A DNA stretch of 64,000 nucleotides from Isoetes taiwanensis (Eukaryota; Streptophyta; Lycopodiopsida; Isoetales; Isoetaceae): assembly GCA_021234155.1 (NCBI GenBank), contig JAJEKV010000013.1, forward strand, positions 8,319,193 to 8,383,192, given 5' to 3'. Numbering within the stretch: position 1 is the first letter of the stretch; each line of letters opens with the position of its first letter. Positions 59,202-64,000 of this stretch are shown here, one piece after another. The notes under the pieces were generated by a model, which saw only the letters and a list, made by a program, of their open reading frames with translations, did not search any database and was not told where the DNA came from. A program made the position numbers and the translations under genes.

Positions 59202-60300
59202 AGCTACGTTCTGTCCTCCTCCAATTCCAAACTTGGTTGTAGCTCCGTGCACGCAAGCATCTGCCAAGCTTACGACTATAGATCACTAGGGGCTTAAGGT
59301 TTGCTCCAACCCATGAAAGTATGTGTTCAGAGATCCTGTTCCGGGAGACAATGACCCGTTTTCTACTCTACAGCACAGGATCCCTTTGCAAAATACCTGA
59401 GCTACAGCCTGCGAGCTTGATGCGCAGAATCAGCTCGAGGGGCAGCAAATCTACGCTAGCAGACGCAATGCGGACAGATGAGACAGAACCCACTTCAGAT
59501 CTGAGGCCAAAATTCGTGGTTCGAGGACCAGGCAAGGGGTGGACATGTAAGAACAAGAAGGGGGCAGACAAGGCAGGCAGAGAAGGGGAAGAAAAGGAAC
59601 AAGGTAGACCAGGCCTTCTACAAACCCAGCATCATCATCATCCTTATCATCGTCATCATATCAGCCCCAGACAAGAGCATCGCCCAACACCAAACCCGAA
59701 CTAATGGCTAACAAATCTCCGACGCTAGCACATCCAGAGGACAGAAAATAGGCACCCACAAAAGCAAAAGGCTCGGGAATCAGATTCTCGCTGTTGGGTG
59801 GAAGATTTCACACAGCGAAAAGGAAAGCAGAATGAACAGAGCGTGAAGAAGGGGAGCTATGGCGGGATACTGAACTGGAATACGTAAGCTAGCTCCGAGT
59901 AAAGCACTCTGCTAAACCAGTGTACTAATCTGGTGTATGCTTGAGCGATTTTTACTTACTTGCAAGTCTGTTGCCTGCTCATACAATGCTAAGGCTTGGG
60001 ATGTAAGCAGAAGGGATAGAGACAGACAAGAAGGGCTGAAGGGAAAGGGCAGGACTGCTTCTGGGCCAGAATTTATTTTGTTTTATGCTTAGTTTAATGG
60101 GGTTTTGTTTTGTGTGGGGCTCTTCTTGTTGGGCTGTTGCTGTTGGTGTTTTGATGGAGGGGTAGAGAGAGGAGAGAGAGTGTGGGAGAGACAAGGGGAC
60201 AGGCAGGCAGCAGGGTTATGGCCTGCTGTCTGCCTTGTGTCCCCACTGCAGCCAGGAGGCAGGAATTGAGGCAGCAGTAGCAACTGCAGTTCACAAGTGG
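59202..60300 (-). promoter_or_regulatory. ARF 5' leader region with upstream ATGs and probable leader intron
   Basis: On the minus strand a CT-rich stretch (60,200-60,140) typical of plant leaders precedes a strong donor, GCAA|GTAAGT, at 59,960/59,959. A second leader exon must reach the ATG at 59,201; AACAG at about 59,790 is one acceptor candidate. Between them lie many ATGs, including a cluster from the (ATG/ATC) run at 59,628-59,660 and a 67-codon frame 59,571-59,368. Upstream frames that dampen translation are known for ARF transcripts; whether these are in the mature leader is inferred. Confidence 0.5.
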
Positions 60301-61210
60301 ATTTTGGAATTGCATGTCTAGAGAGAGAAACAGCCCCTCAATGATGAGAGAGAATACCACACCAATTCCGCCCCACCCACGGAACGCCGTATATATCGGA
60401 CATCGTCATGTTATAGCCATGGGCATATCTATGGTATATCCGTGTCTTTGACATATTATAGCCACGCCCACAAAAATTACACGGCATTTTTGTGGACTTA
60501 AGGATTTTTTGCCATTTAAGGCTGGCATAACATGCCCACATCCGACATTTACCGCGATGGCCCACCATCTGACAAGCAAGCGAACATATCTCACTAAGTA
60601 AGGTGAGAGACTGCACTTGATCTTGGAATTGTGTCTTCTCCATAGAGAGAAATAACCCCACAGTTATGAGGGAGAATTCTCTCTACCAGTTTGACCCCCC
60701 TGATGAGAGAGAATGTCATGAGAGGGCATGCTCTCTACCCCCATTTTCCACTCACTGGCAACCCCTCCAAAGGTTGCCTAGTACATCTCGAACATGGATG
60801 TCCAGAGAGAGAATGTACTTGCGCACATGGTTGTCTGTCGACCGCCCCTATGTGAGAGAACATGACGTCTAGCCGCGTACGGATCATTATAGTCATCTGG
60901 AGCCCATAGAGATGAGAGAGAATGTGTTTGAATTCTCAGCTGAATCCCCAGTGCTTACAGAGAATGCAGTGTACAAGTGGATGCAAGTGGATATGAATGT
61001 TTAGAAAGAGAAATGCCATCAAACATGGATCAGAGAGAACGTTGTGTATGGCAAAGACAATGCTACATAAAAGTGGATATGGATGTTTGGAGAGAGAAAT
61101 TCTACCAACTATATGAAATGTGGTGTATAATATAACTAGAAAGAGATATTTGGAGAGAGGAATTACATCACATGCAGATGAGAGAGAATGTGGTATGGAG
61201 AATTTATGCT
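60290..61210. repeat. Degenerate GA-rich repeat zone upstream of ARF
   Basis: The motifs TAGAGAGAGAAA, ATGAGAGAGAATGT and GTGGATATGGATGTTTGGA recur about every 80 to 100 bp (for example 60,318, 60,345, 60,640, 60,705, 60,800, 60,905, 61,090, 61,150, 61,180). Copies are strongly diverged. The zone ends at about 61,210. Confidence 0.6.
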
Positions 61211-64000
61211 TTACATTGATGAAAAAGGAGTAAGGGATAATTGACTCTTTAGCTTCTGTATGGGGTATAATAAAGGGCCATACTTATATTGCCTGTATGG
61301 AGCAATGTAATAACTAGGCAAGAATAAGGCATGGATAATAAGTTCACCTAGGCAACCCATGCAACTAGGATATAAGGAGGAATATAAAATACGTTCAAAG
61401 AGGGCATCTCATGCAACTAGGCTATCACTTTATGTATGATGAGCAGCCTTCATAGGGATCCAATCACCAAATTTATGGAAGGGAATTTGTGTTGGTTTTT
61501 GTACCTTGACTTCCCGACCTTAATTTGTATATAGTATGTTGTTTATTGGTCCATCTTCCTATTTTGTTCAACATGAGACTGGTCTTTGGGACACAGGAGT
61601 ATTTCTTGCGTGCCCTTCTGTATACGCATCTGTCATGCTTGCTTCTCTCCCCTCCTCTCTCGCACTACAATGCAATGTATACTTCCCCTTGAATTCAATT
61701 CAAGCAGGGCATGCAATTGTAATGTACTCTTATGTTATACCAATTGTTGTATGCATCTCTTTCGCACTGTAATGCAATGTACTCTACGTCATAACAGATG
61801 TTGCGTGTCTCCATCCATGCACCTAAATGCTTTCACTATTTTATAGTATGGCATTGCTCGCCAGCTTTCTCTTTGCTTTCCCCCACATGTTCATACCATT
61901 TCCAATAATAACAATTACAACTGATTGGCAATGCATCATAACCAATGCGTGTGAAAACTACTAGTTGCATGTGTGCTAAATTGTCTCCATGTGCTTATAA
62001 TATGTGGGTTAGTGTGTCCATGTAATATTATAGTCTTGTTCGTGTATCCATGTATACTATATTATGATATTCTTGTTTGAGTATGTGAGTGCTTTAGTTC
62101 CAGCACCACCATCCCGTCAAGTTTATCTTTTACCTAACTCATCCACTCTAATCGATACTGCTTCACATGATATCCGTCAACTGTAAAGTTGGCTCCCATT
62201 CATTTGGATGCCCTCACGCATGTTCTTCAAGTTGGGATAATTTCATCATTCTTGTAGACATCTCCACTTTGAGAACCATTCAAGTTGATATGATGTATCT
62301 CTTGATGTCCGAAAAGGTTGGCATATGCTAATGCAATGATCAAACATTATGGAATTCATCCCGACAGATTTGAGTTTCTTGCTATAATTACTAGTTTGCA
62401 TCTAAGCACTTATTAGTCCCATGGGCATGGCCCACGATGTGGTTATCTTTGTGATGCTCTAAGCATAATCTAGAGCCGTGGCGTGCTTATGCATGCCTCA
62501 TAAGTTTATTGCATGTTGTGAACCAAGCTGGATTATAAAATAAATCAGGAATACTCTAGAGTGCTTAAGTTAGATTGAAAAGGCCATGGGGGCCTACGCA
62601 ACATTATACAAAGCACCAAAATGGCTAACATGGCTCCTTCAAAAAATTAATGGAATTAATGGTTTTTTAGTAGCAAAGCGACTGAGGGGAGTCAAAGGCA
62701 GTCTCGATTCATGAGTCATGCAGCACTGAACATTGTACGTGATATATTTTTGCTTTAAATGAAAGCTATATTGTTCCAGTCAAACTAGAATCTTAGTGAT
62801 TGCCTTGTAACAAGGTTAAAATTTATGGAGCCTCAACCTATGGCTTGATTTCAGTATGTAGGTAAGTGTCAATGGTTGTGTTCTGTTCTTGATTCTATGC
62901 ATAGTGGAAAGCATTGACTTTGCTATTATGGATATGTCACTTTGGTTGCTTTACTTTTACATTCCTTTGCTTCTCTTGTACAAGCTTATATGTTTCATTG
63001 AACATTCCTAGAATAGGTGGGAATAAATGTATGATGAAGGTTCAAGGACATAGAACCCTCTTGCCAATGCTAAAAAGGACAAGTGTGTCATTATTGGACT
63101 GACACTAAGTATTATACAATTTGTTTATGTAGATTCATGAAATATTTCTATAAGGATTTGTTCAGTAAACATTTTCCGATCCACTAACCTTAAGCTCACA
63201 ATCAATGCATCTGTAGTCGGTGATGCTCGTGGTCGTGCAAGTTTGTTTTATTTTATAGTTTAGTAGTTATGGGAACACATTATTGTTGATAGTGGGACAT
63301 GTAATATATAGTTCTTTGTGTGGTTTAGGCCTATTTTAAGTCTTTTCGTTGTTGATCTAGGCAAATATTCTATTCTCGATCAATCCCTTTTCAAATCAAA
63401 ATGTTGCATATATTATTACTAGATAAAAGAGCACTAGAATTCCTTTATTGGGACCATTTATTGTTCTCTTGTTCTACTATACTTTTTTTAATGTGGTTAT
63501 CCCTAAAGTGTCGTTATGGGGAGGATATTATTACAGCTTAGAAGATGCTTGCATAGGTTTAATATTCCCATGTATACTCATACAGGCACACGTGTCCAAA
63601 AGGTTCACATGTATACACATGTTCTAACGAAGAATGGACAATATCAAAGTGGTTGAAGAAATGAGCTAATGTAAAATATCATCAGTGATGTATGTCTTAG
63701 GGCTGCTCTGATGATTGTACCCCATGCTTCTCTGGAGCCCCATGAATTGTCTTAATTTACTACATTAAATCTTATAATAGTGGACAAGCCTTCAACAATA
63801 TACCTTAGCAAGTCAATAAGCATCCAAAGCCGGAAAATAAAAGATATGCCTATGTTCTGTCATATTACTCTTACATCAAGGTAAGCATTACACACATCTT
63901 GGCTTATTTATATCATAAACTCTTGCATTTTTTTGTCAACTTGATTGTAGATAAAAATATTCCCCTCCATTAAGTTGGGAACATTATTTTAAATTAATAA
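61211..64000. other. Unassigned intergenic DNA
   Basis: AT-rich. Short open frames (e.g. 61,536-61,846 and 62,914-63,102) show no family motif. No terminal or tandem repeat was recognised. Confidence 0.45.

Overview
The window is eukaryotic nuclear DNA from a land plant. Both complete genes have plant-type exon/intron structure, one is an auxin response factor, and the rest is a nested landscape of plant retrotransposons and DNA transposons. Introns are short (about 65-110 bp, apart from two first introns). Base composition is AT-leaning. I cannot name the species; nothing seen fixes it to an angiosperm, and a fern, lycophyte or bryophyte is possible.

Layout. 1-2,090: decayed LINE pieces and the 5' flank of EXO1. 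2,117-6,217 (+): a complete 13-exon exonuclease 1 gene (about 693 aa) that contains a U12-type AT-AC intron. 6,620-22,880: three copies of a roughly 3 kb non-coding/pseudogenic unit. Two of them carry a long-TIR Mutator-like element with 9-bp target duplications, and a Ty3 chromovirus (7,246-13,164, TSD GATAA) is nested in the first. A small MITE and a LINE 3' end with an (AATAG)n tail sit in the third copy. 22,884-27,322: a compound tetranucleotide microsatellite, scattered repeats and unassigned sequence. 27,328-39,724 (+): a 12.4 kb Tat-like Ty3 element with about 2.55 kb LTRs (TSD CATCC), itself hit by two LINE pieces. 39,917-40,797: a compound TRIM-like cluster of five LTR copies inside one TSD. 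41,400-43,600: an exon-like fragment, a TIR element and a Harbinger-type ORF remnant. 44,795-47,280: the fourth copy of the 3 kb unit. 48,085-53,667: an LTR element with intact termini (TSD ACTAG) but no coding capacity, related at its 3' end to the chromovirus. 55,172-59,201 (-): a complete 14-exon class A (Q-rich activator) auxin response factor of about 873 aa. A long leader and a GA-rich degenerate repeat zone lie upstream to about 61,200. 61,211-64,000: nothing recognisable.

The two host genes are unrelated in function: DNA mismatch/recombination repair, and auxin-dependent transcription. They are separated by about 49 kb of mobile DNA. Several insertions can be ordered in time because the unit copies preserve empty sites: the MULE inserted in the I/II lineage after its split from III/IV, then I and II separated, then the chromovirus entered copy I only; the MITE entered copy III only. 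Coding calls rest on hand splicing of exons into continuous frames; no database search was run.
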